This document shows positions 44,721-54,703 of a DNA stretch of 64,000 bases, one piece after another. Position 1 is the stretch's first letter; the number at the start of each line of letters is the position of its first letter. The notes beneath the pieces are model-generated. The model did no database searches. It saw nothing but the letters and a program-made list of their open reading frames with translations, and had not been told where the DNA came from. Made by a program: the position numbers and the translations under genes. Origin of the DNA: Colwellia demingiae (GTDB taxonomy: Bacteria > Pseudomonadota > Gammaproteobacteria > Enterobacterales > Alteromonadaceae); NCBI RefSeq assembly GCF_007954275.1, contig NZ_VOLT01000010.1:62001-126000 (forward strand), read 5' to 3'.

Positions 44721-46321
44721 TGTGAACTCTCATAATCGGCCAAAATCATATCAGCAGCTTTTTCACCAATCATGATAGTAGGTGCGTTGGTATTTCCGCT
44801 GACAAGCTTAGGCATTATAGAAGCATCTACCACTCTAATTCCGCTCAAGCCGTGTACTTTGAGCTGTTCATCCACAACAGCCATGGCATCAGATTCAGTG
44901 CCCATTTTACAAGTACAAGCTGGATGATACTGAGTGTCTGAGCGATTGCGAATGTCTTGTTCTAGAGAGTGCTCGTTGCCTTTTTCAAGGGGGAATAGTA
45001 GTTTTTGACGAATACCATCAAAGGGAGTACTTTCAAGAATAGCGCGCATTTTTTTCGCACCACGTTTGATCAGTTCTAAATCTTTTTCATTATCAAAAAA
45101 CTTAGGATCAATTGCTAGCGAATCTTCTGGGTCTCGGCTGTTGAGTTTCACTTCACCCGTGCTATCCGGACGAAGAACCGTAATATGGCAACTATAACCA
45201 TGGCCAAAATTCACCTTACGGGCATGGTCATCAACAATACCCGGCACGAAGACTAACTGAGCATCCGGCGCGACTAAATTGTCTTCCGTACTAAAGAATG
45301 CTCCTGATTCTGCGAGTGTACTGGTAATTTTTCCAGAACGTTTGTTCTTCCATTCAAGCATCCATTTAAGCATTCCGGTGCCACCTCGAAGGGATAAACC
45401 AAAAGTCTCATCACTACTGGCAACTCGGTAAGTTTGTATATAATCAATGTGATCTTGTAAGTTTTGACCTACACCAGGTAGATGATGAACAAGTGTTATA
45501 TTTTTATCACAAAGGTGCTCTTTTGGACCAACCCCAGAAAGCATTAAGACTTGTGGCGAACCAAAAGCACCACCGCTAAGAATGACCTCTTTATCACAAT
45601 AAATATCAACAGACTTTTTGTCTTTTTTATACCGTATTCCTATTGCTTTTTTCCCTTCAAATAATACTTTTTCCGTTAATGCATGAGTGATTACCGTTAA
45701 ATTAGAACGACTCAAATGAGGTGTTAAAAAAGCTTTAGCTGCACTGCAACGTTCTCCATTTTTTACCGTGCGCTGATACATAAAACAACCTTCTTGCTCA
45801 GCACCATTGTAGTCATCAATCTGTTTCAGCCCTTGCTCCTGACAAGATGCAATAAACATTTGATTGGTATTACTGGCAGCCGTTGCATTTGAGATACCTA
45901 GCGGGCCGTCTTGATTATGATATTGGTCAGAAAAGTACTCATTACCTTCAGACTTTTTAAAGTAAGGCAGTACTTCTTCATAACTCCAGCCCTTGTTGCC
46001 TAACGCAGACCAATTATCGTAATCCCATTTATTACCTCGTACATACAACATGGCATTGGTAGATGAACAGCCTCCAAGAGTTTTCCCCCGAGGTTGGTAA
46101 CCTTTACGACCGTTTAGACCTTTTTGTGGAATAGTTTCAAATGCCCAGTTATTTATCTTCGTTGGCAGCATTGCTGCTACGCCTGCAGGAGCATGAATAA
46201 AGACACTTTTATCTGGCCCGCCCGCTTCTAATAAACAAACAGAAATATTAGGGTTTTCGGTTAAACGCGCAGCTAAAACACAACCTGCAGAGCCAGCACC
46301 AACAATAATATAGTTGTACAT
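44717..46321 (-). CDS. GMC-family alcohol dehydrogenase/oxidase (choline-dehydrogenase-like)
   Basis: 534 residues. FAD Rossmann start [17 protein letters not shown] (about 4-20), GMC signature 1 [27 protein letters not shown] (about 78-104), and the C-terminal active site [11 protein letters not shown] with [30 protein letters not shown] (His and Asn pair). These flavoenzymes oxidise primary alcohols to aldehydes, some on to acids. In this locus the likely job is oxidising a freed alcohol so a CoA ligase can act. Its 5' flank is a repeat element that separates it from the thiolase gene. Confidence 0.88.
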   Translation of the reverse strand: MYNYIIVGAGSAGCVLAARLTENPNISVCLLEAGGPDKSVFIHAPAGVAAMLPTKINNWAFETIPQKGLNGRKGYQPRGKTLGGCSSTNAMLYVRGNKWDYDNWSALGNKGWSYEEVLPYFKKSEGNEYFSDQYHNQDGPLGISNATAASNTNQMFIASCQEQGLKQIDDYNGAEQEGCFMYQRTVKNGERCSAAKAFLTPHLSRSNLTVITHALTEKVLFEGKKAIGIRYKKDKKSVDIYCDKEVILSGGAFGSPQVLMLSGVGPKEHLCDKNITLVHHLPGVGQNLQDHIDYIQTYRVASSDETFGLSLRGGTGMLKWMLEWKNKRSGKITSTLAESGAFFSTEDNLVAPDAQLVFVPGIVDDHARKVNFGHGYSCHITVLRPDSTGEVKLNSRDPEDSLAIDPKFFDNEKDLELIKRGAKKMRAILESTPFDGIRQKLLFPLEKGNEHSLEQDIRNRSDTQYHPACTCKMGTESDAMAVVDEQLKVHGLSGIRVVDASIMPKLVSGNTNAPTIMIGEKAADMILADYESSQ

Positions 46322-46370
46322 TTTTTCTTCCCCATCATCAATTACAACTCATAACGGTTGCTATTTATTA

Positions 46371-46529
46371 ATACCAATGCCATTAAGTTTTTACCCATTT
46401 GTGTTGGTTAAAATATCCCAAGGCGGCGTTGCCCTCAATTCCAATAGCCAGCTATTGCTCAATCAAGCGCCTACCCTTGAATTATTTTTCCTGCGCACAA
46501 CAAGATCACAAATTTAATGAAATTGGTAT
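46371..46529. repeat. Palindromic intergenic element, family B
   Basis: A 159-bp element whose ends ATACCAATGCCATTAAGTTT (46371-46390) and its inverse at 46510-46529 match at about 17 of 20. The inner part contains the short palindrome CCAATAGCCAGCTATTG. It has no reading frame of its own (a 67-codon frame across it is spurious). It divides the catabolic gene run between the thiolase and GMC genes. Confidence 0.8.
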
Positions 46530-46566
46530 AAAACTCAAATGACCGGTGCCACTCGAGTCATCTTTT

Positions 46567-47736
46567 TTATTTTCCGTAAAGCGTTACCACAACGGCTCCA
46601 CCAAGGCCGACATTATGCTGTAAGGCTAGTCTAGCACCTTCAACTTGACGTGCGCCTGCTTGACCACGTAGATGCCAAGTTAACTCAGTACATTGTGCCA
46701 GTCCTGTTGCACCTATAGGATGGCCTTTGGACATCAAACCTCCAGATGGACCAATAACAAATTTCCCGCCATAGGTATTGTCACCTTTGTCGATAAATTC
46801 AGCCGCACCACCTTCAGGACAAAGCCCTAAACCTTCATAACTGATCACTTCATTAGTGGTGAAACAGTCATGTAATTCAATAACATCAATATCTTCTGGG
46901 CTAATGCCTGCCATGTTATATACTTTTTTAGCTGCTATTTCTGTCATACCCTTACCTGCCGCATAAATAGGGTCTTGCCATGACTTCTCAGTATCTGTTG
47001 CCATGGCTTGCGCTAGAATTTTCACTCCGTTGGTGATGCCGTTTCTTGCGGCAAAAGCTTCACTACATACGATAGTCGCCGCAGCGCCACAGGTTGGAGG
47101 ACATGCCATTAGACGTGTCATATAACCATCATAGATAACTTTATCATTGAGCACATCTTGATAGGTCAGCGGTTTAGTAAACATAGAATAAGGGTTATGC
47201 ACCGCATGTCTACGAGACTTCGCTGAAACTTTGGCAAAAATATCCGCTTCAACACCATACAGGTCCATATAATGACGACCTGCAGCACCAAAGGCTTGCA
47301 GTGCCAAAGGGCCATCAGGCGCATTAAATTTTTCTAACACAGGTTTTGCTCTATCAAAAGGACTTTCTCTATCGTCCCACCCTGAGCCCAATGCGCCTGG
47401 TTGCATTTCTTCAAAACCAAAAGCTAATGCACAGTCAATTTCACCAGAGAGAACCGCTTGTCTTGCTAAAAATAATGCGGTTGAACCGCTAGAACAATTA
47501 TTATTGACGTTAACAACAGGAATCCCACTTTGAATAACGTCATAAAATGCATGTTGGGCACAGGTACTGTCACCATAAATATAGGCACCGAACGCTTGTT
47601 GAATTTTTGATGCCTCAATGCCCGCATCAGCCAGTGCGATATTGATCGCTTTAGCAGCCATCACACGATACGGTTCTTGCTGACCTGGTTTACAAAACTT
47701 TGTCATGCCGACGCCGGCTACGATTACTTGACTCAT
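46567..47736 (-). CDS. SCP-x/lipid-transfer-type thiolase
   Basis: 389 residues. Nucleophilic Cys in VNNNCSSGSTALFLARQ (about residue 86), HDCFTTNE (about 290), and the C-terminal SKGHPIGATGLAQC (about 342). This is the thiolase branch without the second Cys of classical FadA, and it matches sterol-carrier-x and Ltp thiolases, which cleave branched or steroid-linked 3-keto-acyl-CoA in animals and actinobacteria. It starts 12 bp after the CaiB-type stop and is likely co-transcribed with it. Confidence 0.85.
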   Translation of the reverse strand: MSQVIVAGVGMTKFCKPGQQEPYRVMAAKAINIALADAGIEASKIQQAFGAYIYGDSTCAQHAFYDVIQSGIPVVNVNNNCSSGSTALFLARQAVLSGEIDCALAFGFEEMQPGALGSGWDDRESPFDRAKPVLEKFNAPDGPLALQAFGAAGRHYMDLYGVEADIFAKVSAKSRRHAVHNPYSMFTKPLTYQDVLNDKVIYDGYMTRLMACPPTCGAAATIVCSEAFAARNGITNGVKILAQAMATDTEKSWQDPIYAAGKGMTEIAAKKVYNMAGISPEDIDVIELHDCFTTNEVISYEGLGLCPEGGAAEFIDKGDNTYGGKFVIGPSGGLMSKGHPIGATGLAQCTELTWHLRGQAGARQVEGARLALQHNVGLGGAVVVTLYGK

Positions 47737-47747
47737 TTCTTTATCTC

Positions 47748-48920
47748 CTAAGATTGTTTTCCAAAGACACCATCAGCTTTAAGCTGATTAATTTGTTGTT
47801 CACTAAAACCAAATTCTTGTTGTAATATTTGGTTGTGCTCACCTAAGCTACATCCTTTAAAATGATACTTAGCAGGGCTAGCCGACATTTTGACTGCACA
47901 GCCCACTTGTTTAATACCATCAACCTCGATAATCATTTCTCGGCTATTAATTTGTTCGTGCTGACACGCTTCACCCATGGTTAATACAGGTTCAACACAA
48001 GCATCTACTGAACTAAACAACTGTTGCCAATAGGTAAAGTTCTGCGATTTAAAAACGTCTGTTAGTTGCGTTTTAAATGCTTGCTGGTGCGCTAATTTAT
48101 CAGATAGCGCTAACGTTAATAACGCTGGCTGTCCTATTGCTTCGCACAAGATTTTTTTAAATTTAGGCTCTAAACCACCGACAGATAAATAACGTTGATC
48201 ACTGGTTTGATAATAATCATAAAACTGTTGACCATTGAGTAACTCTTGCTCAGGCCCTGTTGTTTTTTCTGCACCTAAATAATTAGAGGCCGCAAAAACA
48301 TTTAGACTAAAAGCGGCATCAGTAATACTGATATCTACTTGCTGCCCTACACCTGTTTCTAATCGTTGTATAACTGCCGCCAACAAACCTGCGACTAAGT
48401 GCATAGAGCCACCTGCCACATCAGCTATTTGAATACCGGCAGGTACAGGCGCGGTATTTACTCTTCGGCTGTAATCTTGAGTGCCAGCGATAGCCAAATA
48501 GTTATTATCATGCCCCCCCCTATCTTTATAAGGCCCTGTTTGTCCATAGCCCGTTAAAGAGCAATAGATAAGTTTAGGGTTAATCGCTTTTAACGTTTGA
48601 TAACCCAAACCCAATTTATCCATTACGCCGGGCCTAAATTGCTCAACGACCACGTCATATTCACCAATCAACTTTTTGACAACTTCAATAGCGTCTGGTT
48701 TTTTAAGATCTAAACCAATGGATTTTTTCGAGCGATTCAAATAGCGATGCGCATACGAAGCATCACCATCAAGTTCGCCAATGATACGCGTTAAATCAGT
48801 ACGACTCGGCGCTTCAACGCGTAAAACCTGCGCACCTAAATCGGCCAAAACTAAGGTGCCAAAAGGACCAGGAAGTAAGGTTGAAAAATCTAATATTTTT
48901 ACATTAGCAAGTGCTGACAT
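47748..48920 (-). CDS. CaiB/BaiF-family CoA protein, alpha-methylacyl-CoA-racemase-like
   Basis: 390 residues. Begins LANVKILDFSTLLPGPFGTLVLADLGAQVLRVEAP and continues QFRPGVMDKLGLGYQTLKAINPKLIYCSLTGYGQTGPYKDRGGHDNNYLAIAG. The His of the GGHD motif and the Asp of IADVAGGSM (about residue 155) are the catalytic pair of alpha-methylacyl-CoA racemase, so racemisation of 2-methyl-acyl-CoA is more likely than CoA transfer. It lies directly upstream of the thiolase. That specificity is inferred from motifs and context. Confidence 0.78.
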   Translation of the reverse strand: MSALANVKILDFSTLLPGPFGTLVLADLGAQVLRVEAPSRTDLTRIIGELDGDASYAHRYLNRSKKSIGLDLKKPDAIEVVKKLIGEYDVVVEQFRPGVMDKLGLGYQTLKAINPKLIYCSLTGYGQTGPYKDRGGHDNNYLAIAGTQDYSRRVNTAPVPAGIQIADVAGGSMHLVAGLLAAVIQRLETGVGQQVDISITDAAFSLNVFAASNYLGAEKTTGPEQELLNGQQFYDYYQTSDQRYLSVGGLEPKFKKILCEAIGQPALLTLALSDKLAHQQAFKTQLTDVFKSQNFTYWQQLFSSVDACVEPVLTMGEACQHEQINSREMIIEVDGIKQVGCAVKMSASPAKYHFKGCSLGEHNQILQQEFGFSEQQINQLKADGVFGKQS

Positions 48921-48998
48921 AACTAACCTTATAAAAGTAAGGAGAGTGATTAGCCCCCCTTTGATTTATTAACAACTTAATAAATGCTGATTAAGTGG

Positions 48999-51383
48999 CT
49001 ATTCAAATAAGTAACTAAATTGAAGCGTTACCGTACTGGGTTGGCTAAAAGAAGCAAATTGCGAACCTGCAAACAGCGGGACATCATTGGCATAATAAAA
49101 ATAACTTTCATCAGTTATATTTTTGAAAATAAGGTCTGTTTTCCAAAGGCCATCAGGCGAAGCGACACTGATTGCTGCATTCCACACAATATAAGCGTCT
49201 TGCACCGTAATAGGATCTAAATCTGCGGTAGCAAAGAAGTCATCAACATAGTTGCTATCAACCCTGCTGGTTACCACATATTCGTTTATGGCAAACTCAT
49301 GTTGTAAGCTTAACGATAAGGTTATTTCAGGTACATCTTGATTGGTTTTACCTGAAAGATCGTTCAACCCCGCAGCGGCACAAGCTGAGCCAGTTAATCC
49401 AGAATCAATGACTTGCTGCGCAGTACAACCTGCATTTTTATAATCATCAAATTCAAAATCAATATAACCAAGGTTAGCATCTAAGGTAAATTCATCGTTT
49501 ATTAACCATCTTAATTCAGCTTCAAGTCCACGAGAGGTTGCTTTAGCTGCATTTTCAACAACAAACGTTGTTCCGCCGGTAAACAACGTGGTTTGCATAT
49601 TGTCATAAGCAACATTAAACACAGCGGTATTTAAAAGCACAGTACCGTCGAAAAATTCAAATTTACCGCCAATTTCAGAAGAAATTGCCTCTTCATTTTC
49701 GTATTCAATTTCATCTAAATCAGGCGACATGGCAATGGCGTTAAACCCGCCACCTTTAAAACCTTTACTCACTGAGACATAAAAACTAGCCGTGTCAGAA
49801 GCAAGCCAAGTCAAACTAGCAGAAGGTGAAAACAGATTTTCTTCTCGACTTACCGGCACTGAATGCGGGTACGCTTCCATAATGGCCTGACTCCAAATGA
49901 AAAGCTCAGTCGGGTTAGTCAATGGTAAACCGCTTTTACTGCCATCGCCTGTACCGCCGTATACTTCTACTGTTTGACGACCTGTTTTTTCTTCTTTTGA
50001 ATAACGCCCTGATAGTTCAAGTTTCAATGATTCCGTTAAACCAAAAGTAACTTGGCCAAATAATGCTAACGAATCGGTTTCTTGTTCAAGCTCATTAAAA
50101 CGACTGGTTACTGCATGCTCAATAGGGATAGGAAAGGCGCCTGCAACCGGAGTCCCGGGCGCTGTGGCAAAATCAGCAACCGCATCAACTAATAAGTCAC
50201 TGTTTTGCCAAAAGACACCAAATAAATATTCAAAGTCATCGTTATCTCCTGAAACAAACCTTAACTCTACGCTATTCTGTTCGTAGTCTTCTGATTCACT
50301 AAACTGTATCACCGGTAAAGGACCAAAATCAGCATCTTGAGAGCGAACAAAATCTAAATTAGATTGTGCTATCGTGGCGCTAATGGTGCCTTGATCAATT
50401 TTATAGTCACTTTTTAGCGCATATTCGCTAAAATTAGCATCCATAAAATAAGGTGTTTCTTCGCCATTAAAACCTAGGCCTGGGTAATTACCATTTGAAA
50501 TATTGGTTTTACCATCAATATTAGCTTCTGCGCCGAACATTCTAGCGAGCCCTGTTATGGGTTGGCTGTCTTCCAAGTAAAGAATTTCATAAGGGGCACC
50601 TTTTGTTTCAAATGTGCCATTCTCTGCACGTAAGTTAATTTTAAAGTCATCGTTAACCTGCCAATTTAAAATACCGCGCAAAGCGCTATCCTCTTTGGTT
50701 GGCATGGTTTCACCATTGGCTTCATTTTCAACCCAACCTTCTTCACTGTTTGATCCCTTAAAGGCAAAACGCCCAGTTAAAGAGCCACTCTCGTTAAGTG
50801 CGCCGGTAACATAACCAGAATAATCAACTTTTTCATATTCAAATTCATAAGCTGCAGTTAGCTTTGCTTCAAAGTAGTCTTTCGGCTGTGCTGGCAAAAT
50901 GCTAATAACACCACCTACGGTATTTTTACCAAATAAACTTCCTTGAGGGCCACGTAATACTTCAATAGCATCAACATCCATAAACGAAAAACGTGATTGC
51001 ACACCTCGCCCATGATAAACACCGTCTAAGAATATGCCGACAGATTGTTCACCGCCCGCTTGAAGATCTGAATTTACCCCACGAATAGAAATAGTATCTT
51101 GTACCGCATTTTCAGAAATACTAACGTTAGGCAAAGACTGAGATAAGTCATCTAACTTATTAATTTTCATTTGGCTCAATGATTCACCGCTAATGACACT
51201 GACAGAAGCAGGCACTTCTCGTAGGGTTTTAACCCGTTGACCGCCTCTAACCTCAATCACCTCAACGTCTTTGGTATCAACTGCTGACTCATTTAACTCT
51301 TCTGCTGCCACGTTATTAACTAATAACGCAGAGGTTACCGAAATTGCGATAATGCTTTTTGCTATAGGTAGGATATTCATCAT
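48999..51383 (-). CDS. TonB-dependent receptor of the catabolic locus
   Basis: 794 residues. Signal peptide (about 1-27, VNNVAA-EEL), TonB box region VIEVRGGQR (about 41), plug domain with LPNVSISENAVQDTISIRGVNSDL and VEVLRGPQGSLFGKNTVGGVISI, then a barrel that ends TVTLQFSYLFE with Phe in the penultimate pair. Similar receptors sit in steroid or aromatic-degrading clusters of sphingomonads and marine gammaproteobacteria. It is embedded between the acyl-CoA dehydrogenase and racemase genes on the same strand, so I infer that it imports the pathway substrate. Confidence 0.9.
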   Translation of the reverse strand: MMNILPIAKSIIAISVTSALLVNNVAAEELNESAVDTKDVEVIEVRGGQRVKTLREVPASVSVISGESLSQMKINKLDDLSQSLPNVSISENAVQDTISIRGVNSDLQAGGEQSVGIFLDGVYHGRGVQSRFSFMDVDAIEVLRGPQGSLFGKNTVGGVISILPAQPKDYFEAKLTAAYEFEYEKVDYSGYVTGALNESGSLTGRFAFKGSNSEEGWVENEANGETMPTKEDSALRGILNWQVNDDFKINLRAENGTFETKGAPYEILYLEDSQPITGLARMFGAEANIDGKTNISNGNYPGLGFNGEETPYFMDANFSEYALKSDYKIDQGTISATIAQSNLDFVRSQDADFGPLPVIQFSESEDYEQNSVELRFVSGDNDDFEYLFGVFWQNSDLLVDAVADFATAPGTPVAGAFPIPIEHAVTSRFNELEQETDSLALFGQVTFGLTESLKLELSGRYSKEEKTGRQTVEVYGGTGDGSKSGLPLTNPTELFIWSQAIMEAYPHSVPVSREENLFSPSASLTWLASDTASFYVSVSKGFKGGGFNAIAMSPDLDEIEYENEEAISSEIGGKFEFFDGTVLLNTAVFNVAYDNMQTTLFTGGTTFVVENAAKATSRGLEAELRWLINDEFTLDANLGYIDFEFDDYKNAGCTAQQVIDSGLTGSACAAAGLNDLSGKTNQDVPEITLSLSLQHEFAINEYVVTSRVDSNYVDDFFATADLDPITVQDAYIVWNAAISVASPDGLWKTDLIFKNITDESYFYYANDVPLFAGSQFASFSQPSTVTLQFSYLFE

Positions 51384-51475
51384 ATCTCCAATTATTCCAC
51401 TTAAGTGAACAAGGCTTTTTATTATATTTTTTAGCCTAATTATTGTAGTAATTCGTCAATCTATTTTTATTGTTA

Positions 51476-52636
51476 TTAGTCTTTAATCAGTTCTCGGCCG
51501 ATGATTTCTTTCATTATTTCTGAGGTACCACCGTAAATTCGTTGCACCCTTGCATCAACAAATTCTCTGGCGATTCGGTATTCAGTCATATAACCATAAC
51601 CGCCAAATAACTGTAGGCACTCATCTGCGACTTTACCCTGTAACTCAGTAACATGAAGTTTGGCCATTGAAGCGGTAATCGCATCGAGACGATTTTCAGC
51701 CAGCAACATCACACACTGATCAACAAAGGCTTTTTGCACTCGAACGCCTGTCGCAAGTTCTGCCAATTTAAAACGCGTATTTTGAAAATCAGCGATACGT
51801 TTACCAAAAGCATTGCGTTCTTTAACATAATCTATAGTGATCTCTAACATGCCTTCTGCTGCAGCTTGTCCTCCGACGGCTAACAATAGACGTTCGCGTG
51901 GCAACTCAGTCATCATGGCGATAAAACCAGTATTAAGCGGTCCTAACAACGCATCATCAGGTACAAACATGTCATCAAAAAACAATTCAGAAGTATCTTG
52001 GCAGTGAATACCCAATTTCTTGAGTTTTTGACCTTTTACAAAACCTTTGGTATCGGCATCAACAATAAAGAGTGAAACACCTTTCGCGCCAGCATTTGGA
52101 TCAGTTTTACAAGCGAGTACCACAATATCGCAGTGTTGCCCGTTAGAGATGAAGGTTTTACTGCCATTAATAACAAAACCGCCAGCAACTTTTTTCGCCG
52201 ATGTTTTCAATGCTTTCAAATCACTGCCAGCACCCGGCTCGGTCATGCCAATAGCACCGACACACTCACCGCTTGCCATTTTAGGCAGATACTTTTTTTT
52301 TTGTGCTTCAGTACCCATATTCAAAATATAATGCCCCACAATACCGGCATGAACGGCAATACCGCCACCAGCAATGGCGCCAACGCCTCGACGATAAAAA
52401 ATATCATTAATCAGTGCTGCGAATTTAAAGTCGACACCAAAACCGCCATATTCTTCTGGCATATCAACGCATAACAAACCTGCTTCGCCTAACTTGTTCC
52501 ATACCTCTCTTGGCATCCAAGCGTCGTCTTCCCATTTTTCATAATAGGGAGCAATTTCTTTATCAATAAACTTATTTACCGATTCTGAGAAAATGCGTAA
52601 ATCTTCATCAATCCAAGTACAATAAAAAGGGGTCAT
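51476..52636 (-). CDS. Acyl-CoA dehydrogenase (long-chain type)
   Basis: 386 residues. FAD and substrate motifs: GAIGMTEPGAGSDLKALKTSA (about 116), then QLFGGYGYMTEYRIAREFVDARVQRIYGGTSEIMKEIIGREL, with the catalytic Glu in GGTSEIM. The start ATTPFYCTWIDEDLR-like front is of the long-chain acyl-CoA dehydrogenase group (start MTPFYCTWIDEDLRIF). It inserts the first double bond of the pathway's acyl-CoA. It lies 10 bp downstream of the SDR gene. Confidence 0.88.
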   Translation of the reverse strand: MTPFYCTWIDEDLRIFSESVNKFIDKEIAPYYEKWEDDAWMPREVWNKLGEAGLLCVDMPEEYGGFGVDFKFAALINDIFYRRGVGAIAGGGIAVHAGIVGHYILNMGTEAQKKKYLPKMASGECVGAIGMTEPGAGSDLKALKTSAKKVAGGFVINGSKTFISNGQHCDIVVLACKTDPNAGAKGVSLFIVDADTKGFVKGQKLKKLGIHCQDTSELFFDDMFVPDDALLGPLNTGFIAMMTELPRERLLLAVGGQAAAEGMLEITIDYVKERNAFGKRIADFQNTRFKLAELATGVRVQKAFVDQCVMLLAENRLDAITASMAKLHVTELQGKVADECLQLFGGYGYMTEYRIAREFVDARVQRIYGGTSEIMKEIIGRELIKD

Positions 52637-52646
52637 AGTTGTTCTC

Positions 52647-53477
52647 CTACATTCTTAAACCACCACCAACGACCACTGTTTGGCCACTGATGTAGTTTGA
52701 TTCGGGTGTGCAAAATAAATAGATACCGTTAGCTGCTTCTTCAGGCGTACCGCTACGCCCTACTGGTACAGCTCGGGCAAAATTCTCATGGACTTTCTTA
52801 GGTATGCCGATGCTGACTTCTTTACCATCAACGACAATTGTTTTTTTCTCATCGGTTGCTTGTGTGAGGCGAGTTTCAATAAAACCAAACGCAACAGAGT
52901 TAACGTTAATTTTTAGTCGACCTAACTCTTTAGATAATGTCTTGGTCATACCGCCGAGTGCGGCTTTCATTGATGAATAATTAACTTGACCAACATTGCC
53001 GTATTCACCAGCAATAGAAGAAACATTGATTATTTTACGGAAGACTTCTTCTCCCGCTTCTGCTTCTGATTTTGCTACTGGGCTAACCGCTTTAACAAAA
53101 GCACGGTTTAACTTAAAAGGTGCCTTAAGATGGATATCGTACATAGCGTCGAACTGCTCATCAGACGCTTTAGTTAACATCGAATCCCAAGTGTAACCGG
53201 CGTTATTTACTAAAATATCAGGTGTACCAAAGGCTTCAATTGCTGCGGCAACAAACTCTTCAGCAAAATTGTCAGCCGTTACGCTACCAATATGTGCGAT
53301 AACGTCACCACCCATAGCTTTAATTTCAGCAATAACGTCTTCTGCTGAAGCTGGGTCTAAATCATTGATCACAACCTTGGCACCTTCTTTGGCAAACTTA
53401 AGTGCTAATGCCTTACCAATACCGCGACCAGAGCCGGTAATTAGTGCTACTTTATTTTGTAAATTCTTACTCATCAT
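52647..53477 (-). CDS. Short-chain dehydrogenase, 17beta-HSD4/MFE-2-like
   Basis: About 276 residues from the ATG at 53475-53477 (or the next ATG at 53474), preceded by AAAGAG; a longer frame begins at 53519 without such a site. NAD motif ITGSGRGIGKALA (about 13-25), NNAGYTWDSML (about 92), and the active site NVSSIAG and YSSMK (Ser, Tyr, Lys). The QTVVVGGGLRM tail and the long insertion near 130-150 resemble the hydroxyacyl-CoA dehydrogenase half of MFE-2/17beta-HSD4. It likely oxidises (R)-3-hydroxyacyl-CoA. It is followed by the acyl-CoA dehydrogenase and preceded by the MaoC pair. Confidence 0.8.
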   Translation of the reverse strand: MMSKNLQNKVALITGSGRGIGKALALKFAKEGAKVVINDLDPASAEDVIAEIKAMGGDVIAHIGSVTADNFAEEFVAAAIEAFGTPDILVNNAGYTWDSMLTKASDEQFDAMYDIHLKAPFKLNRAFVKAVSPVAKSEAEAGEEVFRKIINVSSIAGEYGNVGQVNYSSMKAALGGMTKTLSKELGRLKINVNSVAFGFIETRLTQATDEKKTIVVDGKEVSIGIPKKVHENFARAVPVGRSGTPEEAANGIYLFCTPESNYISGQTVVVGGGLRM

Positions 53478-53529
53478 ATTCTCTTTATTTCTGTCGTTAA
53501 TTAAATTGCTTGGCTTCATTGGGTAAAGA

Positions 53530-53943
53530 TCACGTAAGCGCTATTTCAGCACTGCCAGAAATTTTAATGTCACCGTTTTGATCTTTCGCATCAATAAGTA
53601 GCAGTACGAACTTGCTGCCATCACGCTCAAATTTTTCTTTAACGATGGCGCTACAGGTGATTTCTGCAAACAGCTGTGTGATAGCGGTAAAGCGCACATC
53701 TATCTTTTTAATGGCGGATTGAGGAACCCAACCCGTTAACAGTCGACCCAAATAGGCTACTGACAACATGCCATGAGCAAAAACATCATTCATGCCTGCT
53801 TTTTTTGCGAAGTCTATATCGATATGCATTGGGTTGTGATCTCCTGAAGCGCCAGCAAATAACGCTAGTGTGGTGCGTGAAATTGCCTTAGTTTGTAATA
53901 CGGGTAACTCATCACCCACTTGAACCTCATCAAATCCAATCAT
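53530..53943 (-). CDS. MaoC-like hydratase subunit (HadB-like)
   Basis: 137 residues. The hydratase-2 motif FAGASGDHNPMHIDIDFAKKAGMNDVFAHGML (about 29-60) carries Asp-x4-His (DHNPMH), the catalytic pair. Its partner lies directly upstream, so the two small proteins probably form the heterodimer that in eukaryotic MFE-2 is a single double hot-dog domain. It hydrates the enoyl-CoA to the (R)-3-hydroxy form. It lies 53 bp upstream of the SDR start used here. Confidence 0.82.
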   Translation of the reverse strand: MIGFDEVQVGDELPVLQTKAISRTTLALFAGASGDHNPMHIDIDFAKKAGMNDVFAHGMLSVAYLGRLLTGWVPQSAIKKIDVRFTAITQLFAEITCSAIVKEKFERDGSKFVLLLIDAKDQNGDIKISGSAEIALT

Positions 53944-53988
53944 TTTAATAACTCTCTTTTATTAAATTTTGTTCTATTTAACATAGTA

Positions 53989-54429
53989 TTAGTTACGAAC
54001 AACGAGTGTTGTTGTCATATCTGCAACGTGTTGACCAAGTTGATTAGAAACTTTCGTTTTTTCTACTAAAAATTCTAACGCGCCAGCTTTTTTGTCATAG
54101 ATATCTGCGATGTGGCTTTCAAACGTTAATGAGTCTCCAGCAACAACGGATTTATGGTAAACAAATGCTTGATTAGCATGGAGGATTTTGGCCAGTGACG
54201 CGCCTACTTTTTCATAGTTTTCAAACGGGTTAGGTACGTCCATTTTTAAACTAAAAAAGAAGGTTAGTGGCAGTGGTAAAGATTCATACCCTGCCTCTTT
54301 TGCCGCCGCTTCATCAGTATAAATAGGATTGTTCTCACCGATAGCTTTGGCAAAAAAGCGTAACCGACCTTTTTCAACTTCAGCGGTTACCGATGGAAAT
54401 ACTTTACCTATATCGCTTTTATCTAGCAT
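53989..54429 (-). CDS. MaoC-like hydratase subunit (HadA/HadC-like, N-terminal type)
   Basis: About 146 residues from the ATG at 54427-54429 (GAGAGAAATTC before it); a longer frame from 54444 lacks this. Sequence VEKGRLRFFAKAIGENNPIYTDEAAAKEAGYESLPLPLTFFFSL is the MaoC_dehydrat_N type, and the pocket segment has lost the Asp-His catalytic pair, as expected for the substrate-binding half. It is the first gene of the minus-strand run, and its start lies about 174 bp from the operator at 54603. Confidence 0.8.
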   Translation of the reverse strand: MLDKSDIGKVFPSVTAEVEKGRLRFFAKAIGENNPIYTDEAAAKEAGYESLPLPLTFFFSLKMDVPNPFENYEKVGASLAKILHANQAFVYHKSVVAGDSLTFESHIADIYDKKAGALEFLVEKTKVSNQLGQHVADMTTTLVVRN

Positions 54430-54602
54430 GAATTTCTCTCTCAATATTTAAGGGTCAGGCATCGCAGTTACGATGTAAAAAGACGCTAAATAGTAAATAT
54501 TCTTGTTATGTGTTGTGCTGTCTGCTTTAGTTAACTGCTTTGTTATCTTCATTGTTATCGCCCTATTAAAACTAGCAAGTTAACGTATTGTTCTTATATG
54601 AC

Positions 54603-54638
54603 AATAAACGTCAAAATTGAAATCAATTGACGTATAAA
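54603..54638. promoter_or_regulatory. Probable operator of the AraC-family regulator, copy 1
   Basis: A 36-bp palindrome with outer 7-bp arms ACGTCAA (54608-54614) and TTGACGT (54627-54633), around AATTGAAATCAA. A second copy, inverted, lies at 55760-55795 on the far side of the araC-type gene: 33 of 36 bases match. The mismatches keep the arms paired (CGTCAA/TTGACG here, CGCCAA/TTGGCG there). It sits between the two divergent transcripts (the MaoC gene at 54429 and araC at 54704). Confidence 0.65.
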
Positions 54639-54703
54639 AACAAAATGGCCATGATAACTAGGAAATTCACCTGCTAATAACTGAATGAATAAAGGAGAAA
54701 AAA

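Noticed and set aside
46314..46517. 67-codon frame across the family B element
   Set aside because: It spans the repeat and the GMC gene start on the opposite strand; no sign of coding.
47748..48920. CaiB-like protein as a carnitine or formyl CoA-transferase
   Set aside because: The GGHD and ADVAGGSM residues match the racemase pair, and no carnitine or oxalate genes are near; transfer activity is not excluded but less likely.
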